This document shows, piece after piece, positions 17,430 through 25,644 of a DNA stretch of 64,000 bases. The first letter of the stretch is position 1. Each line of letters opens with the position of its first letter. The stretch lies in the NCBI GenBank assembly GCA_050949165.1, contig JBMNFF010000009.1, forward strand, positions 248,001-312,000, written 5' to 3'. The stretch is from DAIOXA01 sp050949165. GTDB lineage: Bacteria; Bacillota; Proteinivoracia; UBA4975. The position numbers and the translations under genes were made by a program. Below the pieces are notes generated by a model. The model did not search any database. It saw only the letters and a program-made list of their open reading frames with translations, and had not been told where the DNA came from.

Positions 17430-17750
17430 TTAACGCCCCCCTCTGAGCTCTATCAACTTTTTTAAGATAGCCACCTCGGCTTCTAACTCATGTATTCTTT
17501 GCTCATCGGGATTAGAGAACTTCTTGGGACGCCCCTTATTAGGCCCCGTTGCTTTCCCGCGCTTGCTTTCTAGTCCAGCTACGCCATGTTGCTGATAGGC
17601 CTGTACCCATCTGTGCAAAAGACTCCTGTGGACATTATGCTTGTTTGAAACGTCAGCAAAGGAAAGCCGATTGGGACCAGATTGGCCGCGCAAATATTCC
17701 AGAACAAGAGTTAGCTTAAAGTCCACAGGATATGAACTATTTGTCTTCAT
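17430..17750 (-). CDS. IS3-family transposase orfA (copy 1)
   Basis: 106 residues with an N-terminal helix-turn-helix ('SFADVSNKHNVHRSLLHRWVQAY'), an AT-hook-like basic stretch 'KGRPKKF' and a C-terminal Leu-rich coil ('ELEAEVAILKKLIELRG'). It differs from copy 2 at residue 5 (Ser instead of Cys). OrfA binds the IS ends; alone it cannot transpose but may act on copy 2. The run GGGGGG before its stop is where a -1 ribosomal slip could fuse it to orfB. Confidence 0.88.
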   Translation of the reverse strand: MKTNSSYPVDFKLTLVLEYLRGQSGPNRLSFADVSNKHNVHRSLLHRWVQAYQQHGVAGLESKRGKATGPNKGRPKKFSNPDEQRIHELEAEVAILKKLIELRGGR

Positions 17751-17816
17751 TTTATCTCCCTCCAGGTACTAGTATAGTCGCTGACTTTTTATTGTCTACC
17801 TAGAGGGGATAATACC

Positions 17817-17857
17817 ACGCTTCTCTTTGTCGCGCAACAGAAGATCTACGCGCGACA
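17817..17857. repeat. REP-like palindrome interrupted at its edge by IS3 copy 1
   Basis: Directly after the IS end, ACGCTTCTCTTTGTCGCGC is the reverse complement of the repeat motif GCGACAAGGAGAAGCGT found at 19365-19433. Within it, TGTCGCGC (17828-17835) pairs with GCGCGACA (17850-17857) around a 14-nt loop. Confidence 0.7.
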
Positions 17858-18010
17858 TGGGCCCGTCGTCAAGCCTGAATAGCCTCTTGTCGCCCAGCCG
17901 GGGCTTCAGCAAATCAGGATTGGGAGCGGACAATTAGATTCCCTGGCGATTGTCACTCTACTTTCCCGATGATACAATCACATAAGATACCAATTTCTTA
18001 TCATGGGAAA
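17858..18010. other. Intergenic region upstream of the YbjQ-family gene
   Basis: No gene seen. It contains another TTGTCGC motif near 17893 related to the nearby palindromes. A stretch with TGATACAATCA near 17971-17981 could be a -10-type promoter (TACAAT) for the following gene, but a matching -35 is not clear. Confidence 0.35.
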
Positions 18011-18024
18011 AGGAGATGGATACT

Positions 18025-18345
18025 GTGATTGTAACCACCACGCCCAATGTAGAGGGCAAATCCATCCTGGAGTACAAGGGAATTGTGTTCGGAGAAGTCG
18101 TCTCTGGGGTAGACTTTATCAAGGATTTTGCAGCAGGTCTGACTAACTTTTTTGGCGGCCGCTCAGGCTCCTACGAAGGCGAGTTAATCGAGGCCAGGGA
18201 AGCCGCTTTAGCAGAAATGGAGAGGCGGGCCGCTACCTTGGGAGCTAATGCCATTGTAGGGGTGGATATCGATTATGAGGTCTTAGGCCAAGGCGGCAAC
18301 ATGCTCATGGTAACTGCCTCGGGAACAGCAGTATTCGTAAAATAA
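18025..18345 (+). CDS. YbjQ/UPF0145 family protein
   Basis: 106 residues from GTG 18025, giving MIVTTTPNVEGKSI, the typical family start; an ATG three codons upstream (18016) overlaps the AAAGGAG site and is unlikely. Conserved features are 'GIVFGEVVSGVDFIKDFAAGLTN', 'GGRSGSYEGEL', 'ANAIVGVDIDYE' and 'MLMVTASGTAV'. The family consists of small pentamer-forming beta-rich proteins of unknown biochemical role, sometimes linked with heavy-metal or membrane stress. The length is normal. A terminator follows. It is an isolated chromosomal gene between mobile elements. Confidence 0.88.
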   Translation: MIVTTTPNVEGKSILEYKGIVFGEVVSGVDFIKDFAAGLTNFFGGRSGSYEGELIEAREAALAEMERRAATLGANAIVGVDIDYEVLGQGGNMLMVTASGTAVFVK

Positions 18346-18370
18346 TACCTCCGAGGATAGAATCCATCAA

Positions 18371-18402
18371 TTTCCCCTGCCCTTGTAAAGCAGGGGACTT
18401 TT
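18371..18402 (+). terminator. Terminator after the YbjQ-family gene
   Basis: CCCCTGC pairs with GCAGGGG around a 9-nt loop and is followed by ACTTTT. Confidence 0.75.
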
Positions 18403-18527
18403 ACTTGACGAATTATCGAACATATGTTAGCATGATGCTGCAATTCAGATTACTTGCATCACAACCAAACTGAATTTCCACGCGACATCATGGTTCCGTA
18501 GAGATTTTATGTTTGGGAGGTGCTGTA

Positions 18528-19304
18528 ATGCCCAGGCAGCCCAGGGAGGTAAGTCCAACCGGTATCTACCACGTTATGGTTCGGGGAATAGCCAAAATGG
18601 ACCTGTTCCCCAGCGTTGCCGATAAGTCCAGGTACATGACCACACTGCAAAAATATAAGGACCTCATTGAAATCAAGATTTATGCCTATTGCCTGATGGA
18701 CAACCACGTTCATTTGCTTCTGCGGGAAAAGGAGAATAACCTGGCTACAGTGATGAAACGGATAAATATCAGTTTCTCACAGTACTTCAACAAGAGATAC
18801 TCTCGAGTTGGCCATGTCTTTCAAAACCGATATCGCAGCGATCCCATAGAAGATGAAACCCATTTCCTGCACTGTGCGCGGTATATACACAATAATCCGG
18901 TTAAGGCTGGGCTGGTGCAGGCCCCGGCAAACTATTTGTGGAGTAGCTACGGTATCTATCTGGCCGGTGCCCCCAATAATTTGGTGGATACCGGTCCCCT
19001 TCTTGGTTGTTACGCCTCCAGCCGTCAGCAAGCTTTAATAGCACTGAGGGACTTTACTGAAAAGGATCAGTCCAGACTATATTCCTTTTCAGAAGTTGAA
19101 GAGGAGCGGGATCAGGATCGCCAAGATCAAATTAGGAAATCAGTCAGGGCGGTTTTGGCAAGATACGGAGCAAGGAGGATGGACTCAATCCCCGGTGTTC
19201 AGCGCCGCGAGGTCCTCCAGGCCATCAAAGCTGAAACAGATGGCTCCTTACGGGAAATAGCGGCCGTTCTGGATGTCAGTAAAGACATCCTGTGGCGCGC
19301 CTAG
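18528..19304 (+). CDS. REP-associated tyrosine transposase (RAYT, IS200/Y1-like)
   Basis: 258 residues from ATG 18528 after a GGGAGGTG site. The HUH motif is 'DNHVHLLL' (His60, His62), and the conserved helix 'RYIHNNPVKAGLV' contains a Tyr near 119 in the position expected for the nucleophile. The region 'FNKRYSRVGHVFQNRYRS' and a DnaA-like C-terminal HTH ('LREIAAVLDVSKDILWRA') are characteristic of the TnpA-REP group. These domesticated single-strand nucleases recognise REP hairpins. Here TGTCGCG-type palindromes flank the gene on both sides (17828, 19365, 19406), which fits. A strong terminator follows. Confidence 0.87.
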   Translation: MPRQPREVSPTGIYHVMVRGIAKMDLFPSVADKSRYMTTLQKYKDLIEIKIYAYCLMDNHVHLLLREKENNLATVMKRINISFSQYFNKRYSRVGHVFQNRYRSDPIEDETHFLHCARYIHNNPVKAGLVQAPANYLWSSYGIYLAGAPNNLVDTGPLLGCYASSRQQALIALRDFTEKDQSRLYSFSEVEEERDQDRQDQIRKSVRAVLARYGARRMDSIPGVQRREVLQAIKAETDGSLREIAAVLDVSKDILWRA

Positions 19305-19315
19305 GTCAAGATATA

Positions 19316-19346
19316 AAAACCCGTCGGGTTAATTCCGACGGGTTTT
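19316..19346 (+). terminator. Terminator after the RAYT gene
   Basis: A perfect 12-bp inverted repeat AAAACCCGTCGG / CCGACGGGTTTT has a 7-nt loop and is followed by AG. It could work in both directions. Confidence 0.88.
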
Positions 19347-19364
19347 AGTTGAGCATTTAATCTG

Positions 19365-19433
19365 CCAAGGAGACTGCGACAAGGAGAAACGTCCCTGATG
19401 TCGCGCCAAGGAGATTGCGACAAGGAGAAGCGT
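19365..19433. repeat. Pair of 41-bp REP-like direct repeats (unit B split by IS3 copy 2)
   Basis: Unit A (19365-19405) and unit B (19406-19433, continuing after the IS at 20748-20760) both read CCAAGGAGAyTGCGACAAGG, then AGAArCGTCCC, then a 3-nt variable stretch and TGTCGCG. Within each unit GCGACA pairs with TGTCGC and GGA with TCC, making a hairpin whose loop region contains AGAARCGT. Both units are 41 bp once the 5-bp IS duplication AGCGT is removed. They end at the dapF stop codon. Confidence 0.8.
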
Positions 19434-19474
19434 GGACTTACCCCTGTCAAGTAGACAAATAAATATCTGCAACA

Positions 19475-20281
19475 CTATGCTGCGTTTCTGCGGCGGTATG
19501 CAACCGGGCTGCTACCTAGTTTCAGTTGAATACGTTCATTATTGTACCAATGTATGTATCTGGAGATCGCTTTCCTAATCTCGGCTTCTGTCTGCAAGTT
19601 CTCCAGGTAGAAGGTTTCCGCTTTCAGATGGCTAAAAAAAGACTCTATGCAAGCATTATCCCAGCAGTTACCCGTTCTCGACATGCTTGGCTCGATCCCG
19701 TATTCCAACAGTGTTTCTTGGAACCTTTTCGATGTAAAGTTGGCGCCTCTATCACTATGGAATATAAGCTTCTCTATCTTCTTACCAGCAATAGCGTGCT
19801 TGAAGGTACCTATTACAAATTCAGCGCTATTATGGTTGCCTACCGTATATGCGACTACTTCATTGTTAAACAGATCAAGTATCGTGCACAAATACAACGG
19901 CTTCCATCCAAAGCGCAGCTGAGTTACATCGGCAACCCATTTTTGGTTAGGAGCAGAAGCTGCGAAGTCCCTGTTCAGGATATTCTCTGCAATAATGGCC
20001 TCCGGAACTTTAGGTAGCTTTTTCCGCTTCCTGCGTATTATTGCACGGATGTTAAGTTCCTTCATAAGCCTATATATCCTTTTATGGTTCACAATTATTC
20101 CCCTGGCCCTAAGCCACAATTTAATTCTTGGTAGGCCATAAGTACATCGCGATTTCATATAGCATTCAGAGATTTTATCCTTTAGTTTGAGTTCTTCAAT
20201 GTCAGCATCGGTTAGAGTCCTGGATCGTTTTAGCCATTTGTAGTATCCAGATCTACTTACGCCGGTGAGCTGGCATAGCAA
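19475..20281 (-). CDS. IS3-family transposase orfB (copy 2)
   Basis: 268 residues if read from the first ATG. The reading frame stays open upstream to the G6 run at the orfA stop, which lies -1 relative to orfA, so a fused OrfAB made by -1 frameshifting is likely (known for IS3 elements). HTH-21 region near the N-terminus; catalytic Asp in 'WVADVTQL', Asp in 'FHSDRGANF' and Glu in 'CWDNACIESFF' are all present, followed by the usual 'YIHWYNNERIQLKLG'. The full catalytic triad indicates an active element. Confidence 0.92.
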   Translation of the reverse strand: MLCQLTGVSRSGYYKWLKRSRTLTDADIEELKLKDKISECYMKSRCTYGLPRIKLWLRARGIIVNHKRIYRLMKELNIRAIIRRKRKKLPKVPEAIIAENILNRDFAASAPNQKWVADVTQLRFGWKPLYLCTILDLFNNEVVAYTVGNHNSAEFVIGTFKHAIAGKKIEKLIFHSDRGANFTSKRFQETLLEYGIEPSMSRTGNCWDNACIESFFSHLKAETFYLENLQTEAEIRKAISRYIHWYNNERIQLKLGSSPVAYRRRNAA

Positions 20282-20355
20282 GTCAACGGTGTAGCTTGCA
20301 TTAGTGCTACTTAACTCTTTAATGCCGGTGTATTCAATTACCTTGCTTCTCTTGC

Positions 20356-20676
20356 TTAACGCCCCCCTCTGAGCTCTATCAACTTTTTTAAGATAGCCAC
20401 CTCGGCTTCTAACTCATGTATTCTTTGCTCATCGGGATTAGAGAACTTCTTGGGACGCCCCTTATTAGGCCCCGTTGCTTTCCCGCGCTTGCTTTCTAGT
20501 CCAGCTACGCCATGTTGCTGATAGGCCTGTACCCATCTGTGCAAAAGACTCCTGTGGACATTATGCTTGTTTGAAACGTCAGCAAAGGAAAGCCGATTGG
20601 GACCAGATTGGCCGCGCAAATATTCCAGAACAAGAGTTAGCTTAAAGTCCACAGGATATGAACAATTTGTCTTCAT
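20356..20676 (-). CDS. IS3-family transposase orfA (copy 2)
   Basis: 106 residues; helix-turn-helix at ~20-45, basic 'GRPKKF' and a C-terminal leucine-rich coil. It is the same as the orfA at 17430-17750 except Cys instead of Ser at residue 5, indicating very recent duplication. It ends in GAG-like G-rich codons with the slippery G6 run used for frameshifting into orfB. Confidence 0.92.
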   Translation of the reverse strand: MKTNCSYPVDFKLTLVLEYLRGQSGPNRLSFADVSNKHNVHRSLLHRWVQAYQQHGVAGLESKRGKATGPNKGRPKKFSNPDEQRIHELEAEVAILKKLIELRGGR

Positions 20677-20760
20677 TTTATCTCCCTCCAGGTACTAGTA
20701 TAGTCGCTGACTTTTTATTGTCTACCTAGAGGGGATAATACCAGCGTCCCCGGTGTCGCG

Positions 20761-21576
20761 CTAGAGGGCGTCGGGCTGAATTGTGCCCCGGGCAATGATC
20801 AGGGCGTTGCCTTGAAGCCAGACGTCGATGAAGCGGTCCCGGCTGCGCTGGAACCCGACCTGAAGGGTACCGCCCCTGGTTTCGACGCTTATGGGGGAGG
20901 TGAGGTCGGGAAAGGTCAAGCTGGCAACCAGAGCAGAGGCGGTGGCGCCGGTCCCGCAGGCCAGGGTCTCTGCCTCGACACCCCGTTCGAAGGTGCGCAC
21001 CCGAAGGCCGCCATTATCCCTGGCGACGAAGTTGACATTGGTTCCGTTGGGGAAGAAGCGGTGCTGGCGCACCCGCAGGCCTTCCTGATGGAATTTGGCG
21101 TCGGGCCAGGTCCAGGCTTCGTCGGAAAAGACCACAGCGTGGGGGACGCCAACGCAGATATAATCCAGTTTGGGCAGTCCCTGGAGGGACAGGTAGCGCT
21201 TGGGCAATTCCACCGGCGGCATAGCCAGGCGCACTTGCTGGTCCTCTACTTGGGCAAGGTACAGACCGGCATCGGTCTCCACCCGCATCATCTTGGGACA
21301 GATTCCCATATCGGCCACATAACGGGCAAAGCAGCGCAGGCCATTTCCGCACATCTCGCCATTGCTGCCGTCGGCATTGTAAAAATCCATCCGGATATCC
21401 GCCTGTAGAGAATTCTCGACAAAGATCATGCCATCTGCGCCCAAGGAAAGCCGCCGCCGACACAACTTCCTGGCCAACTCCCCCTTATTCGGGTCGGCAA
21501 TCTGGCCCGAACGGTTATCCAGGATGATGAAATCATTGCCGCAACCGGCCATTTTAGTAAATTCTATACTGAGCAT
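20761..21576 (-). CDS. dapF: Diaminopimelate epimerase
   Basis: 271 residues, the normal family length. It interconverts LL- and meso-diaminopimelate for lysine and peptidoglycan synthesis without a cofactor, using two cysteines. Both are visible: the first in 'EMCGNGLRCFARYV' and the second in 'ETLACGTGATASALV'. The N-terminal 'FTKMAGCGNDFIILD' and 'NADGSNGEMCGNG' are diagnostic. AAGGA precedes the ATG. Its stop codon abuts the REP-like repeat into which IS3 copy 2 inserted, so its terminator may have been separated from it. The gene marks the return to GC-rich core chromosome. It stands alone; no other lysine genes are nearby. Confidence 0.95.
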   Translation of the reverse strand: MLSIEFTKMAGCGNDFIILDNRSGQIADPNKGELARKLCRRRLSLGADGMIFVENSLQADIRMDFYNADGSNGEMCGNGLRCFARYVADMGICPKMMRVETDAGLYLAQVEDQQVRLAMPPVELPKRYLSLQGLPKLDYICVGVPHAVVFSDEAWTWPDAKFHQEGLRVRQHRFFPNGTNVNFVARDNGGLRVRTFERGVEAETLACGTGATASALVASLTFPDLTSPISVETRGGTLQVGFQRSRDRFIDVWLQGNALIIARGTIQPDAL

Positions 21577-21754
21577 GCAATCAAATCCTTTCCTTAGGAC
21601 TTTCGGAACGCGTATTTTACTTTCCTATAGAAGCAAGTTGCATGCCAGCGTCAAATCAAAGACCAGCCCCTCAGGGTGTGTTCACTATCAGGAATAGGTC
21701 GAGGGGCAGCCCCAACAAAGTTAAGCCCCTCACCGGAGAAAGCCCGTGCAAAAA
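21577..21754. other. Intergenic region upstream of dapF
   Basis: About 180 bp without a gene. It should hold the dapF promoter on the minus strand. TTGATTT followed by TATTCC-like boxes are too weak to call. No riboswitch was recognised. Confidence 0.3.
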
Positions 21755-21776
21755 GGGAACAGCGCTGTTCCCTTAA
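21751..21776 (-). terminator. Terminator of the sigma-54 activator gene at 21784
   Basis: A perfect palindrome AAGGGAACAGCGCTGTTCCC, extended by TT, lies just beyond the stop codon; on the minus strand it is followed by TTT. Confidence 0.85.
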
Positions 21777-21783
21777 GTAAACA

Positions 21784-23622
21784 CTAATCGAGCAATCGAT
21801 ATTTATTCAGCTTGCGATAAAAGTTCGTCCGTCCCATTTCCAGGAGAGCCATGGCCTGGGACCGGTTGTTGTCGGTCTGCTTTAAGGCCAACTGCAGGAG
21901 CTTTAACTCTGTCAGCTCAATGGCTTGGTGATGAGGAATGACCTTGTTGACAATCAGAGAGTCCATATCCGACTTGGGTCCTTGCAGGTGCTCAGGCAGA
22001 TGGGCCGGGGTCAGTGCTTTGCCTTCGGCAAAGTTGACGGCCCGCTCCAGCACGTTTTCCAGCTCCCGGATATTTCCCGGCCAATGGTATTGGCTGAGGA
22101 CCTGGATGAGCTCAGGGACAGGCACCATCAAGGCCTTTTCTGCCCGCTCGCAGATCTTGGGCAGCAGATACCGGACCAATTCGGGAATGTCGCCGGCGCG
22201 TTGGCGCAGACTGGGCAACACCAGGCAGATGACGTTGAGGCGGTAGTACAGGTCCTCCCGAAAACGGCCCTCGATGACCAGCTGCTCCAGCTTTTGGTTG
22301 GTGGCGGCGATGATGCGCACGTCCAGCTCCAGGGGCTTGGTATCGCCCAGGCGCTGGATCTGTCTGGTCTGCAGGGCGTGGAGTAATTTGGCCTGGAGGG
22401 GAATATCCAGTTCGGCAATCTCGTCCAGAAAGAGGGTTCCCCCCTGGGCCTGTTCAAAACTTCCCGCCTTGCCGCCGGGCCGGGCGCCGGTAAAGGCTCC
22501 TTCCACATAGCCGAAGAGCTCGCTCTCCAGGAGGTTGTCGGGGATGGCGGCGCAGTTCACATAGACAAAGGGCTTATTGGCCCGGGGGCCGGCATTGTGG
22601 ATGGCGTCGGCAAAGAGGCCCTTGCCGGTGCCGCTTTCTCCCAAGAGCAGGACGGTGGAGTTGGAGCGGGCGGCTTTTAGGGCGAGGTCCCGGGCGATGG
22701 AAATTTCCTTGCTGCTGCCCACGATTTTGGCAAAGGCCGGGTGATAGCGGCTGTCGTCGTATTGGAGCAGGGTGGCCCTTGCTGCATCCCGCTCCTCTTC
22801 AGCCATCCGCACCTCGCTGATATCCGTAATCTGAAGCAAAGCACCTTTGCGCTCGCCATTTTCATCGATGGGATGGATAGAGCAGCGGGTGGGAATGCCG
22901 TTGATTTCGTAATCTTGCTTGGAGAATCCATCCTCCAGGCCCTGGGCCACGATCATCAGGCGCTCTATGCCCAAGTTCTCCGGGTGGATGGTGGAAATGT
23001 GCCTGCCCAGGACCTGGGGCGGCGGCTGGTTGCCCTTTGCCGCCCAGGAGGCGCCGCCCAGAATATCACCGATGGCTTCGCCCCGGGCGGTGTAGCCCGC
23101 CACCTGGTAGAACTTGAGCTGGCCGTCGGGCCGGATGACCACCGCATGTCCCACGGCGATGTGGTAGTAGTAGTCAAAGCGCTCGCCGGCTTCAATCCAC
23201 AGGAGCCGGTCGGGCCGGTAATGGCCGGCCTTGATATGGATCCCGGAAGGGAGCACGTACTCCAGGGTCATCTGCTCTGTAACATCGGTAAAGGTCTTCC
23301 ACATGGGGCGTATCTTGGCCCCCGGGCCCACCTGGCCCACCGCCAGCAACCCCTCGTCGGGATGGACAGGCGCCTTGGCCAGGCCGATCCGGTCCAGGAG
23401 CTGAGGGTTTAGATTGCCGTCATCCCTGCCCAGGCGGTTGACGGCCAGGATGACAATATCACCCGGCTCCAGGCTGCCGGCAGGATGGCCGGGTCCCGGC
23501 GAAGGGAGCAGGCCAAAAAATTCTTGAGCGGCCAAATTGTACAGCTGGATAATGCCGTTGCTGTCAATAATGATTATCCCCTGTTCGAAATAATCGCAGA
23601 TACTGTTAATTTCTAAGCGCAT
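21784..23622 (-). CDS. Sigma-54-dependent transcriptional activator with PAS sensor
   Basis: 612 residues from ATG 23622 (GGGGG 8 nt upstream). An N-terminal PAS-like module (~1-60, 'YFEQGIIIIDSNGIIQLYN') is followed by ~180 residues of unknown sensory sequence and a second PAS-like part ending 'LLQITDISEVRMAEEERDAA'. The AAA+ domain has Walker A GESGTGKG near 325, the sigma-54 loop GAFTGA near 375, and Walker B 'GTLFLDEIAEL'. A Fis-type HTH closes the protein ('NRSQAMALLEMGRTNFYRKLNKY'). It should drive open-complex formation at sigma-54 promoters in response to a small signal. It transcribes away from the YheC/D-like gene. Its targets are unknown; the ornithine operon promoter at 31659 is one option, though the RocR-like activator at 25706 is closer. 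Confidence 0.9.
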   Translation of the reverse strand: MRLEINSICDYFEQGIIIIDSNGIIQLYNLAAQEFFGLLPSPGPGHPAGSLEPGDIVILAVNRLGRDDGNLNPQLLDRIGLAKAPVHPDEGLLAVGQVGPGAKIRPMWKTFTDVTEQMTLEYVLPSGIHIKAGHYRPDRLLWIEAGERFDYYYHIAVGHAVVIRPDGQLKFYQVAGYTARGEAIGDILGGASWAAKGNQPPPQVLGRHISTIHPENLGIERLMIVAQGLEDGFSKQDYEINGIPTRCSIHPIDENGERKGALLQITDISEVRMAEEERDAARATLLQYDDSRYHPAFAKIVGSSKEISIARDLALKAARSNSTVLLLGESGTGKGLFADAIHNAGPRANKPFVYVNCAAIPDNLLESELFGYVEGAFTGARPGGKAGSFEQAQGGTLFLDEIAELDIPLQAKLLHALQTRQIQRLGDTKPLELDVRIIAATNQKLEQLVIEGRFREDLYYRLNVICLVLPSLRQRAGDIPELVRYLLPKICERAEKALMVPVPELIQVLSQYHWPGNIRELENVLERAVNFAEGKALTPAHLPEHLQGPKSDMDSLIVNKVIPHHQAIELTELKLLQLALKQTDNNRSQAMALLEMGRTNFYRKLNKYRLLD

Positions 23623-23777
23623 GTAAGTCAACCCCCGCAAAGTATAGCCTTGTAATGTAGAAATTCGCTACTTGCCTGGGATTATCCTTTTTTCAGCCCT
23701 TGCCACTATTTACACCGTCCAGGACATAAGGTCCTTGCCTCTCATATACTGATAGGGTAATGGAGGTGGCGGCGGCA

Positions 23778-24866
23778 TTGATTAAGATAGGCGTCCTGGT
23801 GGGAACGGCTACGCTGGGCAAGCTGCAGAGTGGTGAGGAGAGTCCCCGCCTCGAGGCTCTGCTCCGGGCCAATGAACAGGAGGGGAGCAGGCTGGGCACA
23901 GAAATTTTTTTCTTTACCCTGGAGGATGTCAACTTTTCCGGGCACAGAATTAGGGGAATATACAGGAGCCAAGGGCAGTGGGAGCAGAAATCCTTCGCCT
24001 ATCCCCACGCACTCTATCGGCGCCTGACCTTGGTCGAAAAGGATCAGGCAGTCCATGCCAAACTGCTTGAGCACTTGCGGGCCCAGGGCACTGTGTTCCT
24101 CAATTACCCCTGGCCCATGGACAAATGGGAGCTCTATCAATGCCTGGAAAGACAACCCCAGCTGAGAAAATTCCTGCCGCCAACCCAAATAATCGCCGAC
24201 GACCGGGAGCTCCTGGCCTTTTTGGAGGAGAACCCCGTGACGTACCTGAAGGCGTGTAAGGGGGGGCGGGGCAAACAGGTTATGCGGGTGAAAAAGGTGG
24301 GCAAGGACAGCTTCGCCTTCAGCAGGTTTAACAATTACCTGGTCCAGGGCAGGATGCACCGGGCGAGGGTAATCCAGTCTGTTCGCGAGTTTTTTGGCAA
24401 CCGGCCCTTTATCGCCCAGCAGGGTATTGATTTGCTCCAGGTAAACGGGCGCAACCTGGATTTCCGCGCCGAGGTCCAGCGGGCGGAGCGGGGCCAGTTG
24501 CGGGTGGTGGCCATCCCCGTGCGCATTGCCCGGGACCGCTCGCCTATTACCACCCATGCCAAGAGCATGGCCCTGGAGGAATTTGCCCGCCGGCATCCGG
24601 AAGCGATCCCGGATTATCAGCACTTTTATCCCCGGGCAGAAGAATTTCTCCGCACTTTCTATGAGGGCGTGGAAGTCTGTTTCGGCCCCTGCGGCGAACT
24701 GGGCATTGATTTTGCCCTGGACAAAGCGGGGCAATGGTGGTTTATCGAGGCCAACACCCAATCGGCCAAGGTCTCTCTGCTCAACAGCTATCCCCCGGCC
24801 GTCACCGATCAGTCCTTCATCGGCCTCCTGGAGTATGCAAGGTTTCGCGTTGAAGCCAACAGTTAG
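23778..24866 (+). CDS. YheC/YheD-like endospore-coat-associated ATP-grasp protein
   Basis: About 362 residues from TTG 23778, chosen because GGAGGTGG lies 7 nt upstream and the product then starts MIKIGVLVG; an ATG at 23760 would sit in front of that site. The ATP-grasp fold is indicated by 'YLKACKGGRGKQVMRV', 'FIAQQGIDL', 'DFRAEVQR' and a C-terminal metal-binding 'CGELGIDFALD...WWFIEAN'. The YheC/YheD family is confined largely to spore formers and is found associated with the spore coat; its ligase substrate is not established. Together with cwlD it supports a spore-forming host. It lies 49 bp upstream of the cwlD-like gene and is probably co-transcribed with it. Confidence 0.85.
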   Translation: MIKIGVLVGTATLGKLQSGEESPRLEALLRANEQEGSRLGTEIFFFTLEDVNFSGHRIRGIYRSQGQWEQKSFAYPHALYRRLTLVEKDQAVHAKLLEHLRAQGTVFLNYPWPMDKWELYQCLERQPQLRKFLPPTQIIADDRELLAFLEENPVTYLKACKGGRGKQVMRVKKVGKDSFAFSRFNNYLVQGRMHRARVIQSVREFFGNRPFIAQQGIDLLQVNGRNLDFRAEVQRAERGQLRVVAIPVRIARDRSPITTHAKSMALEEFARRHPEAIPDYQHFYPRAEEFLRTFYEGVEVCFGPCGELGIDFALDKAGQWWFIEANTQSAKVSLLNSYPPAVTDQSFIGLLEYARFRVEANS

Positions 24867-24915
24867 GTCTTAACCGCTCCCCGGCTTTCATATAGTTGTA
24901 GAGGGGGTGGTTGCC

Positions 24916-25641
24916 ATGAAGCTGGCCGCGGGCAGGATAATGCTAATAATGAAGGCGACGGCAGCGGCCGGACTGGTGCTGGTCCTGATTTTTGCCGCCT
25001 ACCTGGGAGGGCAGACGATCCCCCTCAGCGGGGACGTCCAGGCGCTTGACGCCCCGGGGGTGGTGATCGATGCCGGTCACGGCGGCTACGACGGCGGAGC
25101 CCAGTGGGGCGGCGTCATCGAGAAGGACATCAATTTGGCCATAACTCTCCAGCTTCGGGAGATACTGTTGGCTACGGGACATCGGGTTGCCCTGACCCGG
25201 TACGGGGATTACAGCCTCATCGAGCAGGATCAGGTATCCAACCCCAAAAAGCGGGAGGACATGGCCCGGCGCCTGGCGATAATCGAGAAATGCCAGCCCG
25301 ATGTCGTCATCGTCATTCACTGCAATGCCATCAACTCGCCAATCTGGTCCGGCGCCCAGACCTTTTACCAGGAGGGGTATGACCGGGGCAAGCTCCTGGC
25401 CGAAGATATCCAAAAATACCTGGTGGAGTTTACCGAGACCAATAGAAAGGCCAGTTCCCTGGATATGTACCTCTTGCGGGAGAGCAGCATGGTGGGCAGT
25501 CTGGTGGAGGCGGGCTTTGTCTCCAATGCCAGAGAAAGGGCGCTCTTGCAGCAAGAAGGCTATCAGCGCAGGATCGCCACAGCCATCTGGCTGGGTCTTT
25601 CCCATTACCTGAGGGATACTGCCCTGGAAAATCAGCAATAA
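24916..25641 (+). CDS. cwlD: N-acetylmuramoyl-L-alanine amidase, CwlD-like
   Basis: 241 residues, close to Bacillus CwlD. The ATG at 24916 follows GAGGGGG by 8 nt. An N-terminal membrane/signal segment (~10-30, 'AAAGLVLVLIFAAYLGG') is followed by an Amidase_3 domain: VVIDAGHGGYDGGA with the zinc His, Glu in 'GGVIEKDINLA', 'VVIVIHCNAI' with the second zinc His, and 'LVEAGFVSNARE' with the catalytic Glu. CwlD removes peptide side chains from muramic acid so that muramic-delta-lactam can form in spore cortex, which germination enzymes recognise. The assignment to CwlD rather than another Amidase_3 rests on length, the N-terminal anchor and the neighbouring YheC/D-like gene. Confidence 0.85.
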   Translation: MKLAAGRIMLIMKATAAAGLVLVLIFAAYLGGQTIPLSGDVQALDAPGVVIDAGHGGYDGGAQWGGVIEKDINLAITLQLREILLATGHRVALTRYGDYSLIEQDQVSNPKKREDMARRLAIIEKCQPDVVIVIHCNAINSPIWSGAQTFYQEGYDRGKLLAEDIQKYLVEFTETNRKASSLDMYLLRESSMVGSLVEAGFVSNARERALLQQEGYQRRIATAIWLGLSHYLRDTALENQQ

Positions 25642-25644
25642 GCG

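Larger units (their letters stand above)
16809..17816 (-). mobile_element. IS3-family element, truncated copy 1
   Basis: Sequence from 16809 to the right end matches the full copy at 19735-20742 almost base for base; one visible difference is in the orfA start region (Ser versus Cys codon at residue 5). The left ~300 bp, including the end of orfB and the left inverted repeat, are missing. The right end ...GGGGATAATACC is intact and abuts ACGCT (17817-17821), the complement of the AGCGT target of copy 2. Confidence 0.9.
19434..20742 (-). mobile_element. IS3-family element, complete copy 2 (1309 bp)
   Basis: Inverted repeats begin GGACTTACCCC (left) and, reading inward from the right, GGTATTATCCCC; both then reach GTAGACAA. 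The 5-bp target duplications AGCGT lie at 19429-19433 and 20743-20747. It carries intact orfA and orfB. It inserted into the loop of the second REP-like repeat, immediately downstream of dapF. Confidence 0.92.
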
